Shown here piece by piece: positions 52,020-61,305 of a stretch of DNA of 64,000 bases. Numbering within the stretch: position 1 is the stretch's first letter; each line of letters opens with the position of its first letter. This stretch comes from Muribaculaceae bacterium (GTDB taxonomy: Bacteria; Bacteroidota; Bacteroidia; Bacteroidales; Muribaculaceae). The translations under genes were made by a program, and so were the position numbers. The notes under the pieces were generated by a model. That model ran no database searches, was not told the origin of the DNA, and was given only the letters and a program-made list of their open reading frames with translations. Location of the stretch: positions 124,001 through 188,000 of the forward strand of contig JAFLTS010000002.1 in assembly GCA_022509185.1 (NCBI GenBank), written 5' to 3'.

Positions 52020-52682
52020 TCACTTTTCGTTTTTAGGAAGTTTCAGCATATGGTCTACAGAACTGGCTTCTTGAAATGCAGTTTCATAATATATTTTAAG
52101 CATTACTGTATCCTGCATGAAATTGATTGCCCCGACATCAACTTTGATTATTTTCAAGCCGGTGCGCCTACGAAGATCTTCAATCAGTTCCTCCCGCTGA
52201 TGTGGATGGATATTGTCTACCCTGTCGTATAAAATTAGTTTTGAAGACATATGGCGCAGCCCTCTGAAACTCTCAACAAGCCACACCGACAAGACATATA
52301 TAATGTTTGTGGCAAATATTTCAGCATAGCTCAGATTCAGAGCTATGGCATTGATGACAGATAGAGAGATAATGACGAAAAGATAAGTCATCTCCCTCAC
52401 AGGCACTGTTTCCGTCCTATATCTTATTATTCCGAAAATAGCGAAAAGACCCAGAGCCATTCCCACCTTTATCTTTACACTTCCCAATAAATATATCAGG
52501 AAAAAAATACTGATACTTATCAGAATAAAGGTGAAATAATAATCCAGACGCCTGCTTTTCCGATAATAGAAAAACTGAATTAAGATGAAAACAAAAAATA
52601 AGTTGAGCACAAACCTAAAAATCATCAGACTTAGGCTTGGGACATCTATTAAGGGGATGTCTAAAATTCCGAATTCTTCCAT
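52020..52682 (-). CDS. DUF4956 membrane protein
   Basis: A 220-residue inner-membrane protein with four or five helices in the first 145 residues and a cytoplasmic tail. The family signature lies around GMALGLFAIFGIIRYRTETVPVREMTYLFVIISLSVINA. DUF4956 genes regularly accompany VTC-type polyphosphate polymerase genes, as here (its start shares one base with the VTC stop). A transport or membrane-tethering role for the polymer or polymerase is plausible but unproven. Confidence 0.85.
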   Translation of the reverse strand: MEEFGILDIPLIDVPSLSLMIFRFVLNLFFVFILIQFFYYRKSRRLDYYFTFILISISIFFLIYLLGSVKIKVGMALGLFAIFGIIRYRTETVPVREMTYLFVIISLSVINAIALNLSYAEIFATNIIYVLSVWLVESFRGLRHMSSKLILYDRVDNIHPHQREELIEDLRRRTGLKIIKVDVGAINFMQDTVMLKIYYETAFQEASSVDHMLKLPKNEK

Positions 52683-53428
52683 TAATAATTCAACTTTTCC
52701 AGCATTCGTAATCTGGGTTTGATTTTGTTATGAGGCAACTCGTCATCCGTTAATGCCATCCCCACTACATACTTACTGAATCCACTTTCCCGGATTTTTA
52801 ATTCCCGCAGCAAAGGTTTCAAGTGAGATTTCATCGAAAGGCCATCCCGTTTCCATTCAATTATCACTATTCCGGGCAAGATTATTTCTCTATCGGTTAC
52901 AAAATTATGAAATTCAATTGAAGTATCAATAGTGATTCTCTCTGTCTTTTCCTTATTGACCAAAGTGATGCGCCTGAACCTGTTTTCTATTTTCGAATCA
53001 AGGTCATTAACAAAGAATTCGGAATGTCGGGAAATGAATTCAGCAAAATCATTTAGGATCAGACCCGTATCCATAGAAACCCTACGTTTTTTTGTACGCC
53101 CCTTGTTGTTTTTATCCTTTATCTCAAGAAAAGGCTGGAGGTCGGAATCAACATATTCCCTTATTCGGATTTTTCTACGTGATTTTTTCCCTCTCTGGTG
53201 ATCGTAATACATTCGCACGTCTTCCGTGTCGTAATATCGCGTATAGTAATTAGCGTTTCTAATACCATTGGATTCCTGTACTAAAAAATGTTCCGAAGCC
53301 TTGCGAAGTAAAGCATCAAGTACCGTCTCCGTAGTGATAAATTTAGTATCAATACGGTTCATCAGCTTCACGGCGCTCATCTCTTCGAGACTTATGCCAT
53401 CCATTTTCATCAAGGTATCCTCTATCAT
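52682..53428 (-). CDS. VTC-domain (polyphosphate polymerase-like) protein
   Basis: A 248-residue protein of the VTC/CYTH (tunnel) fold. Basic and acidic tunnel residues are visible: MNRIDTKFIT near the start, YTRYYDTEDVRMYYDHQRGK, KIRIREY (R-x-R), PFLEIKDKNNKGRTKKRR (E-x-K then basics) and the final SKYVVGMAL. In yeast the Vtc4 domain makes polyphosphate from ATP. Bacterial stand-alone versions next to DUF4956 are common but little characterised. It is the first gene of the run VTC, DUF4956, tsaE, birA, flippase-like. Confidence 0.85.
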   Translation of the reverse strand: MIEDTLMKMDGISLEEMSAVKLMNRIDTKFITTETVLDALLRKASEHFLVQESNGIRNANYYTRYYDTEDVRMYYDHQRGKKSRRKIRIREYVDSDLQPFLEIKDKNNKGRTKKRRVSMDTGLILNDFAEFISRHSEFFVNDLDSKIENRFRRITLVNKEKTERITIDTSIEFHNFVTDREIILPGIVIIEWKRDGLSMKSHLKPLLRELKIRESGFSKYVVGMALTDDELPHNKIKPRLRMLEKLNY

Positions 53429-53563
53429 CTTTTAATTTAGAGTTTAGAGTTCAGAGATCAGAATTCAAAGTTAAACCTTTAAACTTCTACAAACCAAAAA
53501 GCGCAATCCATAACTATAACTACAAACTACAAATCACTACCTCCGCTCTCTGTAAATTTCACT

Positions 53564-53599
53564 AAAAAGGGTGTGCGCTTTTAGCGGCACACCCTTTTA
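53564..53599. terminator. Strong hairpin terminator after the PepSY-like gene
   Basis: AAAAGGGTGTGC, an inner CGC/GCG stem with a TTTTA loop, GCACACCCTTTT. It is symmetric and so works in both directions; on the minus strand it lies 20 bases after the PepSY-like stop. The adjoining 53440-53480 stretch is a low-complexity run of AGAGTT-like repeats with no gene. Confidence 0.85.
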
Positions 53600-53618
53600 T
53601 ATTACGGGTTGGGTTTAT

Positions 53619-54095
53619 TTATTTTTTATCCTTCTTTTTGTCTTTCTTAACCTTTAATCCATAGGTTTTGTCGAATGTAAGTTTCTGACCGTCAGACAAT
53701 TTAATCTTGTATTGATCTTTCTTAAATTTGATTGATTTAATTGAGCAGCCCGGACATTGGTCAGTGATAGTTTTACGAGCATCGTTGGGAAGAAGATCGA
53801 TTGATACAGGAACTGTCGATTTCTTTGCACTTACCTGATACCAGTTGCCTGTGAGGTCGAACCATAGTTTTGTTCCGTTGTCAAGGTTTACACGGTACCA
53901 CATCGGTTCTGTGGTGGGACGCATCATCTTTGCCCATGATTTTGCAACCGCTGCTCCAGGATAATAATCGTTGAGGAAAGTTTGAACCTGAGCCGGCATC
54001 TTTTCTACTGGCATTTCTACTCTCTCAGCTTTTACTGTGGCTGTTCCCAAAGCAAGAATAAGGGCGAGGCCTAAAACTTTAAACAAATTCTTCAT
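53619..54095 (-). CDS. PepSY-like periplasmic protein (PF11396 type)
   Basis: A 158-residue exported protein with a signal peptide cleaved after VKA (about residue 23). Two PepSY-like repeats follow: MPAQVQTFLNDYYPGAAVAKSWAKM with WYRVNLDNGTKLWFDLTGNWYQV, then LPNDARKTITDQCPGCSIKSIKF with YKIKLSDGQKLTFDKTYGL. The family adopts a beta-lactamase-inhibitor-like fold and its function in gut Bacteroidales is unknown. A CPGC pair in the second repeat and a Lys-rich tail (KKDKKKDKK) are notable. It is monocistronic. Confidence 0.82.
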   Translation of the reverse strand: MKNLFKVLGLALILALGTATVKAERVEMPVEKMPAQVQTFLNDYYPGAAVAKSWAKMMRPTTEPMWYRVNLDNGTKLWFDLTGNWYQVSAKKSTVPVSIDLLPNDARKTITDQCPGCSIKSIKFKKDQYKIKLSDGQKLTFDKTYGLKVKKDKKKDKK

Positions 54096-54249
54096 AACCT
54101 TTTTTCTTTTTTATGTTATTATTTAGTTGGTTTTGAGTTCTTACAGAATTATAACGACATAAAATACCAAAAGGTTCAAGACCATGGTAAATATTTTATT
54201 TTTTAACATATCCTCTTTTTTAACCCTATAAAATGGCAGATAAAATTCT

Positions 54250-54257
54250 TAAATTTG
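54250..54257 (+). promoter_or_regulatory. -7 promoter element of aroA, very close to the start codon
   Basis: TAAATTTG is an exact TAnnTTTG. Only four bases separate it from the ATG at 54262, so the transcript would be leaderless or nearly so. The upstream -33 region lacks a perfect TTG. Confidence 0.5.
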
Positions 54258-54261
54258 CAAT

Positions 54262-55506
54262 ATGATAGAACTCCCCGTTTCAAAAAGCATTGGCGCACGA
54301 TATATGGTGGCCACTTATTTTGCAGGAACTTTACCCGCAGACCCTTTCTTTGAAGATAATGATGACCTTATGGTGTTGCAGGAGGCTCTTCTGGAAGTTT
54401 ATTCAGATGAAGAACCCATCGACTATGGTGATTCTCCAATAGATGTGGGAGCCTCGGGAACTGCCCTAAGATTTGTAACTGCTGTCTGCGCATCATCAAA
54501 AGGAGCAGACTATGTGATTGGCGGCACGCCACGCCTGATGGAACGTCCAATGTTGCCTTTGATTGAATTACTAAGAAAAGCAGGTGCCGATATCCAGGCT
54601 TTAGGAGAAAACAATACCGGCCCTTATCGGGTAAAAGGCAATAAACTTGAGGGTGGGGATTTTGAAATAAGAGGGGATATTTCTTCTCAGTTTATTTCAG
54701 CTTTAATGTTGGTAGCTCCTACCTGGGAAAATGGCTTGAATCTTAAATTCTCCACTCCTACAGTATCTAAACCTTATTTGAAAATGACTCAACAACTCAT
54801 GGAAAAATTCGGGATAACTGTAGAGTTAGACAATGAAACAGTTAAAGTTCCCCATGCACCTTATATACAACCTCAGAATTTCACCGTAGAAGCTGATTGG
54901 AGTTCTGCATCTTTTTTCTATGAAGCTTGTGCCATAAGCGGGCAACCCATTGAAATTGCCAATCTTGCAGAGCCTTCCGACTCTCTGCAAGGAGACGCTG
55001 TCTGTGCTTCTCTGTTTGAATTATTAGGGGTATATTCCTCATTTAATTCAAAATCTGCATCTATATCGAGAAAAGAAGAAACAGGAAAAAGTATTACACT
55101 TGATTTCAAAGATTCTCCTGATTTATTGTTGCCTTTTGCCGTGGCTAGTCTTTGCCGGGGCTGTCATTTCCGATTCAACGGTGTGGCTCATCTTAGGCTA
55201 AAAGAAAGCGACAGACTTAAATCATTATACGAAGAAGCATTGAAACTCGGTTGGAAAGTTACTATTGAAGAGGATTCTATATTCTGGGAAGGTGAAACAG
55301 TTGATAAAGTAACGGATCCCGTGATTGATCCTCATGATGACCATAGGGTTGCCATGGCCTTTGCAATGATTGCTTTTAAAACCGGAGAGATAAGAATAGC
55401 TAATCCTCGGGTAGTGGAAAAATCCTTTATCAATTTCTGGAATCAAATAGAGCAGATAGGCCTTTCTTGTTCCGAAACTGACAATATAATGATTGTTAGG
55501 AAATGA
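54262..55506 (+). CDS. aroA: 3-phosphoshikimate 1-carboxyvinyltransferase (EPSP synthase)
   Basis: A 414-residue enzyme of the shikimate pathway that joins shikimate-3-phosphate and PEP. Visible are the N-terminal LPVSKSIGARYM (family PGSKS, with Val in place of Gly), DVGASGTALRF, GGTPRLMERPM, the EIRGDISSQFISALMLVAP block, HLRLKESDRLKSL and the C-terminal DPHDDHRVAMAFAMIAF. Slightly shorter than the usual 430 residues at the N-terminus, as in other Bacteroidetes. The gene at 55503 overlaps its stop by 4 bases. Confidence 0.94.
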   Translation: MIELPVSKSIGARYMVATYFAGTLPADPFFEDNDDLMVLQEALLEVYSDEEPIDYGDSPIDVGASGTALRFVTAVCASSKGADYVIGGTPRLMERPMLPLIELLRKAGADIQALGENNTGPYRVKGNKLEGGDFEIRGDISSQFISALMLVAPTWENGLNLKFSTPTVSKPYLKMTQQLMEKFGITVELDNETVKVPHAPYIQPQNFTVEADWSSASFFYEACAISGQPIEIANLAEPSDSLQGDAVCASLFELLGVYSSFNSKSASISRKEETGKSITLDFKDSPDLLLPFAVASLCRGCHFRFNGVAHLRLKESDRLKSLYEEALKLGWKVTIEEDSIFWEGETVDKVTDPVIDPHDDHRVAMAFAMIAFKTGEIRIANPRVVEKSFINFWNQIEQIGLSCSETDNIMIVRK

Positions 55507-55949
55507 CCGGAGCACTGGTAATTTTAGCTGCAATGGTGATTATAGGAATTCTCCTGTACATAACAGATGTCACTTATTTCCGCCATCATCATGCAGCCGG
55601 AAGTGCAGAAACAGATAATGGTTCGGAAGCTTCAAAGACAGATGAACCACAAAATAATGTTTCAGAAGAAGTTTGTTGCGGGATGCATCTTATATGTGAG
55701 AAAACGTCTCTGGCTGTGGTATCAGATCAAGTGATTTACTATGACGATGAAGAACTTGACCGGTTTATAGGGCGTGATCCGCAAAGTTATACTTATGAAG
55801 AAACAGAAGAATTCCGTGATGTACTTCTCACACTTCTTCCTCAGGATATTGCCGGATGGGCAAAAAGCATTACTCTGAGAAAAATAGAGCTTCCCCCGGA
55901 AGTAAAAGATGAGTTATTGCTTCTTGTTTCCGAACTTCGGTCTGTATAA
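55503..55949 (+). CDS. Single-span protein with Cys-rich segment, unrecognised
   Basis: A 148-residue protein coupled to aroA by an ATGA overlap. It starts with one membrane helix (residues 3-22), followed by a His cluster (FRHHH), an acidic Ser/Thr/Glu-rich linker to about residue 55, then a short EVCCGMHLICEK Cys segment and a soluble C-terminal domain of about 80 residues with DDEELDRFIGRDPQSYTYEE and LPQDIAGWAKSITLRKIELP. I recall no function. Three Cys and nearby His might bind a metal; that is inference only. Confidence 0.65.
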   Translation: MTGALVILAAMVIIGILLYITDVTYFRHHHAAGSAETDNGSEASKTDEPQNNVSEEVCCGMHLICEKTSLAVVSDQVIYYDDEELDRFIGRDPQSYTYEETEEFRDVLLTLLPQDIAGWAKSITLRKIELPPEVKDELLLLVSELRSV

Positions 55950-55956
55950 TTGTTAT

Positions 55957-56125
55957 ATGATCATCGGTAAAAAATACCAAAAATAATTTCACTATAATTA
56001 TACCGTCTAAAGTAATGACATCGTGTGCGATGTCTGCAAAACCAAAGATTTTTTGATAGAAGACATGGCATGGTATGTCTATACGGGTCTTAGGTTCTTT
56101 TGCGTAAAATTTTTTATTTATAATT
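55957..56125 (+). mobile_element. MITE-like interspersed element, copy B
   Basis: The simplest copy. Left end ATGATCATCGGTAAAA, then ATACCAAAAATAATTTCACT (55974 on), hairpin 1 at 56017-56034 (GACATCGTGTGCGATGTC), CAAAACCAAAGATTTTTTGA, hairpin 2 at 56062-56079 (GACATGGCATGGTATGTC), and a right end GGTTCTTTTGCGTAAAAT, the degenerate inverted form of the left end. It lies between the gene at 55503 and the phytase gene and contains no frame worth calling. Confidence 0.6.
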
Positions 56126-56138
56126 ATTTATTTAAAAT

Positions 56139-57419
56139 ATGAAACCTCTTCTTTCCCTGTTTTTCGCTTTTTATACATTTATCTGTTTTGCTCAACCGGA
56201 CTCAATTACTGGGCATCAGCTTGCAGGAAATCTTCTCGCCTACCCTTATCTTGAAACTGCACCTCCAAAGTTGACTCCTGCACCACAAGGTTATGTTCCT
56301 TTCCATATGGAACATTACGGACGTCATGGAAGCCGCTGGCTTCTCGGACCCGAAGATTATCTTGTTCCTGTACAGAATCTTGAAAAGGCTGAAAAAGCCG
56401 GTTTGCTGACTCCTCTGGGCTTAGAAACTTTAGAGGCATTACGACAGATAGAAAAACAGAGTAATGGACGACTGGGTGAACTTTCAGATATCGGAGCTCT
56501 TCAACATCAGGCTATAGGAAAAAGAATGGCTCTTAATTTCCCCGAAATTTTTACCCCGGAAGCTGATCTCACTGCAAAATCAACAACCGTGATACGTTGC
56601 ATCATTTCTATGGCCAATGCCCTTGAAGGAATTCAAAACCAAGTGCCGGGTATTCATTTCGAAAAAGATGCAAGCCAGGCTGACATGTGGTTTATGAATT
56701 TTGATGATAAACCCACATGGGCCATAAAAGACAGCGTTTCCCCTTTAGTTTTGGCGCCTTATCGGGATTCAATAATGATTACCGAGACCTATCTTTCAAG
56801 ATTGGTTTCCGACCCGAAGTTCGCTCAAGATAGTGTTAAACCGGGTCTTCTTCCAAGATTGTATTGGGTTTTGGGAAATACCCAAAGCCATTCCGGACAA
56901 CCTTGGCTTTTTGAGGAGGTTTTCAGCCGTGAGGAACTGATGGAAAACTGGAAAGCCGGAAACGCCGGATGGTTTCTTCATGGAGGGAATTCTAAAATGA
57001 CTGACGGTAAAATGCCTTTTGTGCAAAGAAACCTTCTTAAACGCATAATAGAAAGAACAGATTCCTCTATCTCAACAGGAAAACCCGGTGCCAATCTGCG
57101 TTTTGGTCACGATGGTATTTTAGTATCTATAATAACTCTTATGGAATTAGGAGGATATGGCCGGGAAATCAATTCTTTCGAACAACTTGAGAAATCTGAG
57201 TGGAAGGATTTTGAAATTATTCCTATGGCCGGTAATCTTCAGCTTATTTTTTACAGGCCTGCAGATAATTCCGAAACCATATCTCCCGATGATATTCTTG
57301 TAAAAGCAATGATCAACGAAAGAGAAGTTTCAATGCCGGGAAATCCTGTTACAGGTAATTATTATAATTGGAAAAATCTACGTGATTACTATATTTCTAA
57401 AATAAATCAATACCAATAA
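56139..57419 (+). CDS. Histidine acid phosphatase, MINPP-type phytase
   Basis: A 426-residue exported phosphatase of the multiple inositol polyphosphate phosphatase class; Bacteroides thetaiotaomicron has a characterised relative that degrades phytate. A signal peptide ends at FAQP (about residue 18). The catalytic phospho-His motif is HYGRHGSRWLL (RHGxR), and the distal GHDGILVSIITLMELGG carries the second His-Asp of the branch. The length fits bacterial MINPP. There is no lipobox; the protein is probably periplasmic or packaged in vesicles. It is monocistronic, just downstream of interspersed element B and upstream of a terminator. Confidence 0.88.
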   Translation: MKPLLSLFFAFYTFICFAQPDSITGHQLAGNLLAYPYLETAPPKLTPAPQGYVPFHMEHYGRHGSRWLLGPEDYLVPVQNLEKAEKAGLLTPLGLETLEALRQIEKQSNGRLGELSDIGALQHQAIGKRMALNFPEIFTPEADLTAKSTTVIRCIISMANALEGIQNQVPGIHFEKDASQADMWFMNFDDKPTWAIKDSVSPLVLAPYRDSIMITETYLSRLVSDPKFAQDSVKPGLLPRLYWVLGNTQSHSGQPWLFEEVFSREELMENWKAGNAGWFLHGGNSKMTDGKMPFVQRNLLKRIIERTDSSISTGKPGANLRFGHDGILVSIITLMELGGYGREINSFEQLEKSEWKDFEIIPMAGNLQLIFYRPADNSETISPDDILVKAMINEREVSMPGNPVTGNYYNWKNLRDYYISKINQYQ

Positions 57420-57462
57420 AAGCAATTCCACCAAAGACGATTTTAACTATTTAATATAACAA

Positions 57463-57489
57463 TGGCGGAGATCTAAGCAATCCCCGCCA
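57463..57489 (+). terminator. Terminator after the phytase gene
   Basis: TGGCGG at 57463-57468 pairs with CCGCCA at 57484-57489 and is followed by CTTCTTTTGTT. It lies about 45 bases after the phytase stop and just before the end of the convergent Ig-repeat gene. Confidence 0.6.
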
Positions 57490-57508
57490 CTTCTTTTGTT
57501 AAGAGCTC

Positions 57509-60500
57509 TTATAGCAATATTTTGTATCTTTTCTGGCCGTTTGCTATAATGTATATTCCCTTTTCAAGAGTTCTCAATGTATTCGCATTGCAGTTCTTCC
57601 TCAAAAGAATTCCTTCAGATGTATAAATATCGATTTTAGCGTCTTTGTTGGCTAATATCTCTTCTATACCTGAATATCCGGTCACCATACACGTGGCTGA
57701 AATTTCTTCCTGACCCTGTACTCTGACAGTGATATAAGCAGTGCCTTCGCCTACAATTTTACAGTTGCCGGTCTCATTGACCAAAACTACATCTTCGTTA
57801 CTACTTTCCCAGATTAATGCCGTTTCCGAAGCCTGTTCCGGATAAATAATCGCTATCAAAGTGAATTCCTCACCTACTTCTCCATTGATTTCTGTCTCAT
57901 TAAGGGTAATTTGTTCTACCGAAGGCGTTTCAGTCTTGATATCTTCCACTATAAATTCACATCCGGCACTTTTACCGTTTGATGCAATTGCTGTGACAAT
58001 CGCCTCACCGGGACTGATAGACTTGACTTTTCCTTCATTCACTGTCACTATCTTTAGATCTGATGTTTCCCATATTATACTCTTATCAGTGGCATTTTCC
58101 GGAAATATAGTAGCTACTAATGTAAATTCCTTGCCTACCGGCATAGTCACTTCTTCTACATTAAGTTGCACATAGTTGACTTCTATATATTTCGAGGTGA
58201 CGGTTACTTGACAAGTTGCTTTCAAATTATTTACTGTAGCTACTGTTACAATTGCATTTCCTGGTGTTACAGCATAAACTTTCCCATTGTTTACAGTCAA
58301 CACATCCGGATTAGAGGACGACCAGATTAATGATTTATCTGTTGAATTGTCAGGATTAATCGTGGCCGTAAGAACAGCATTTTCACCTTCTACAAGCTTT
58401 AAAGAAGTTTCACTTAAAGTCACGCTTTGAGGATATATAGGATCGGGGTCCGGTGTCGGTGTCGGATCTGGTGTCGGTGTCGGATCTGGTGTCGGTGTCG
58501 GATCTGGTGTCGGTGTCGGATCTGGTGTCGGTGTCGGATCCGGTGTCGGAGTTGGGTCCGGTGTCGGTGTCGGATCCGGTGTCGGATCCGGTGTCGGTGT
58601 CGGGTCTGGTGTAGGTGTCGGATCCGGTGTCGGAGTCGGATCCGGTGTAGGTGTCGGATCCGGTGTCGGAGTTGGGTCCGGTGTTGGATCGGGATCAGGT
58701 GTTGGATCGGGATCAGGTGTTGGATCGGGATCAGGTACGTATTTAGCTTTAACAGTTATGTCACACTTTGCTGAAACACTTCCGGCCGTAGCTGTAACTA
58801 CTGTTGTGCCGGCTGAAAGTAAAGATACCAATCCGGTTGATGACACATTAGCTATTTCTGGTGAGGATGAGGTCCAGGTCACTGTTTTTTCAGTAGCATT
58901 TGAAGGGGTCACTACTGCGGAAAGTTGTATACTGCTTCCCTCTTCTCCGGCGTATTCTGTTCTGTCTAACTCTATTCCTGAAACCGCTATCACATCAGAT
59001 TTCACCGTTACTAAGCAATGAGCCCAAACACCATTGGAAGCTATGGCTGTAACATAGATTTCCCCTTCACTCTCGGCTGTGATATTTCCCTGTGTGTCTA
59101 CTTTTACCACATTTTCGTTATCTGAGACCCATCTGATTTCAGCCTTGGCATTTTCCGGGAGAATAATAATTTGCAATTGGAAAGTTTCACCGGGTTTAAG
59201 GGCAAGAGTGTTCGGTGTCATAACTATTTCTCTTACTTCCGGTATGTTTACCTCTATCCCACATTCTCCAAACACTGAACCTGAGGTAGCTTTTATAGTT
59301 GCCTTTCCCGGAGCCACCAATTTCACTAATCCATTCTGATCTACTGTAGCCACTTCAGGATTAGTCGAAGTCCATACCACTGTTTGATCCGTTGCATTTG
59401 AAGGGATAAGGGTTGCTTCCAGTTGTAGGTTATCACCTATCTCTCCTATATAATATCCCCAACTCAAGATCACTTGTTCAACATAAATGGGATCCACAGT
59501 TACATTACAGGAAGCACTGACTCCGTTGGATGCTGTCGCTTTGATTACACTTTGGCCTATATTAACAGTTGTGACCAATCCATTCGTCACTGTAGCCACT
59601 TCAGGATTGGAAGATGTCCAGGTCACTGAACGGTCAGTTGCATTATATGGTAATACATCTGCAATTAATACCGAAGTATTACCAGGCTTCATTCTTAACT
59701 CATATGAATTCAGAGACACTTCTGTAACTTCTATCACATCACTTACAACAGTAATATTGCAAGTTGCCTTTACTCCGGTGGCACTTCCTACTGTGATAAT
59801 GGCACTTCCTAAACCTTGCGCTTTTACCCATCCATAATTATCCACTGTGGCTACTGAAGTGTTATCGCTGCTCCATGTTAATTGAGCTTCTGAATCCTCC
59901 GGATATCTTGTTGCTTCCAGTTGAATATTATCCCCAGGCTTTAACGTTGCGGATGTCTGATTTAGAATGATAGTTTGAAGATCCGGCGCTTCTATCACAA
60001 ATTCACAGTCAGCGGCTATATCTCCACATCTGGCATAAACCCAACTGTGGCCTTTCCTATTTAATGTTACCAGACCATTCTGATCAACACTGACATCATC
60101 ATTATAAGTAGTCCAAACCACGGTTTTGTCTGTAGTTTCTTCAGGTGAAACAGTTGCCGTCAACTGAACTGTTTCTCCCGGTTTTCCGGTATATGAAGTT
60201 CTGTTTAGGCTTATCGATTCAGGGGCTACAATTACTTCTCTTACAGCTACTTGTATGGTCTGTGACTTATTACTTACCGTAGCGGTTATGGACGCATCTC
60301 CTTGAGCAATTCCTTTAACATTCACTACATTAGTAACAGTAGTTGGTTCCAACTCGACAATTCCCCCAGGATTGACAGACCATTTCATGCCGCTGTAGTC
60401 GGCATCGTAAGGTTCTATGAATGCTATTAGCTGCTCTGTATCTCCCGGTTTAACTTCTATGGAGTTTTTATTAAAAGTTATCGATTCAACAGATTTTGCC

Positions 60501-61276
60501 AATATAGTGATATCTATTGTCTGATAAATTTCAGGATTATAAACTGAAATGGCTTTCAGAGTGCATACTCCGGGGGACAATGCTTCCAGCGTAATAGTTT
60601 CATCATTTACTGACAGTACTTTAATATATTCTTTACCTTTCTCAAGTCGCCATTCCACTCCCTTCTGATATGTGTTTTCCGGCAGGAGATTTACTCCACA
60701 GGTAAAAGTATCACCTATGTTGATCTTCGTCGCTCCTGAACTCATCTGAATAAAGTCCAATGGCGGGTATATGGCGAAAGAATAATCATTGAGTATATCC
60801 ACCTTTATGTCAGCTCCGGTGGAGGAAGAAAGATAACAGTTACTAAAGGAAGCTGCTCCTGTGGTACGTTCCGGATTTTCAGTTAATGTATAGTTTAACT
60901 TCAACACAGTTAGGTTGGAGCCCTTCAATAAAGTCCCCGAAGACGATGTAAGATCGGTAGCTATTATTTTAACTTTCCTTTCATCATCTTTAGAAGGATT
61001 CCATTGCAATTTGAATGTATCCGGCAAACTACTTCCCAATTCTACTGAATTAAAAGTTAATACCGAATAATAATCCATATCGATTTCAAATCCTCTGACC
61101 CGAGTATTGAAGCTGGAGCTCGTTTTAAGATACACTGTTACATTTACTTCCTCTCCGGGAGCATACCATGCTTTATCATATCGGTATTCCAAAGACACCT
61201 GGGCTCCTAAGGTCTGTCCCATCAGCATGAACAGGAATAATACCACAAGATGCAAATATTTGATAGAGATTTTCAT
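57509..61276 (-). CDS. Giant surface protein: cohesin-like domain, eleven BIG2 Ig-like domains, Pro/Thr/Asp linker, sorting tail
   Basis: A 1255-residue exported protein. The signal peptide ends at LGAQ (about residue 26). Residues about 26-170 are cohesin-like: [33 protein letters not shown], and [16 protein letters not shown]. Then come eight BIG2 domains (about 175-840) with the usual [13 protein letters not shown] and GxAxITA strands, a hexapeptide linker of about 100 residues made of TPDPTP repeats (about 847-946), three more BIG2 domains, and a C-terminal [14 protein letters not shown]...[19 protein letters not shown], which resembles a type 9 secretion (Por) sorting domain. It is 29 bases downstream of the dockerin-bearing gene and in the same direction, so they form one operon. 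Confidence 0.85.
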   Translation of the reverse strand: MKISIKYLHLVVLFLFMLMGQTLGAQVSLEYRYDKAWYAPGEEVNVTVYLKTSSSFNTRVRGFEIDMDYYSVLTFNSVELGSSLPDTFKLQWNPSKDDERKVKIIATDLTSSSGTLLKGSNLTVLKLNYTLTENPERTTGAASFSNCYLSSSTGADIKVDILNDYSFAIYPPLDFIQMSSGATKINIGDTFTCGVNLLPENTYQKGVEWRLEKGKEYIKVLSVNDETITLEALSPGVCTLKAISVYNPEIYQTIDITILAKSVESITFNKNSIEVKPGDTEQLIAFIEPYDADYSGMKWSVNPGGIVELEPTTVTNVVNVKGIAQGDASITATVSNKSQTIQVAVREVIVAPESISLNRTSYTGKPGETVQLTATVSPEETTDKTVVWTTYNDDVSVDQNGLVTLNRKGHSWVYARCGDIAADCEFVIEAPDLQTIILNQTSATLKPGDNIQLEATRYPEDSEAQLTWSSDNTSVATVDNYGWVKAQGLGSAIITVGSATGVKATCNITVVSDVIEVTEVSLNSYELRMKPGNTSVLIADVLPYNATDRSVTWTSSNPEVATVTNGLVTTVNIGQSVIKATASNGVSASCNVTVDPIYVEQVILSWGYYIGEIGDNLQLEATLIPSNATDQTVVWTSTNPEVATVDQNGLVKLVAPGKATIKATSGSVFGECGIEVNIPEVREIVMTPNTLALKPGETFQLQIIILPENAKAEIRWVSDNENVVKVDTQGNITAESEGEIYVTAIASNGVWAHCLVTVKSDVIAVSGIELDRTEYAGEEGSSIQLSAVVTPSNATEKTVTWTSSSPEIANVSSTGLVSLLSAGTTVVTATAGSVSAKCDITVKAKYVPDPDPTPDPDPTPDPDPTPDPTPTPDPTPTPDPTPTPDPTPTPDPTPTPDPTPDPTPTPDPTPTPDPTPTPDPTPTPDPTPTPDPTPTPDPTPTPDPDPIYPQSVTLSETSLKLVEGENAVLTATINPDNSTDKSLIWSSSNPDVLTVNNGKVYAVTPGNAIVTVATVNNLKATCQVTVTSKYIEVNYVQLNVEEVTMPVGKEFTLVATIFPENATDKSIIWETSDLKIVTVNEGKVKSISPGEAIVTAIASNGKSAGCEFIVEDIKTETPSVEQITLNETEINGEVGEEFTLIAIIYPEQASETALIWESSNEDVVLVNETGNCKIVGEGTAYITVRVQGQEEISATCMVTGYSGIEEILANKDAKIDIYTSEGILLRKNCNANTLRTLEKGIYIIANGQKRYKILL
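58440..58737 (-). repeat. 18-bp tandem repeats encoding the TPDPTP linker
   Basis: About 300 bases built on the plus-strand unit GGATCTGGTGTCGGTGTC and variants (GGATCCGGTGTCGGAGTC, GGATCGGGATCAGGTGTT). On the coding strand this gives Asp-Pro-Thr-Pro-Thr-Pro with some shortened units (DPDPTP). Synonymous base changes between units show that the array is under protein-level constraint or has diverged after expansion. Such arrays vary in copy number between strains. Confidence 0.95.
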
Positions 61277-61305
61277 TTATCTAAGTTTAATTATTTTTTA
61301 TTCTA

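Noticed and set aside
58427-58774. Plus-strand frame rich in Arg and Cys (RCRIWC repeats)
   Set aside because: Antisense shadow of the TPDPTP-coding repeat.
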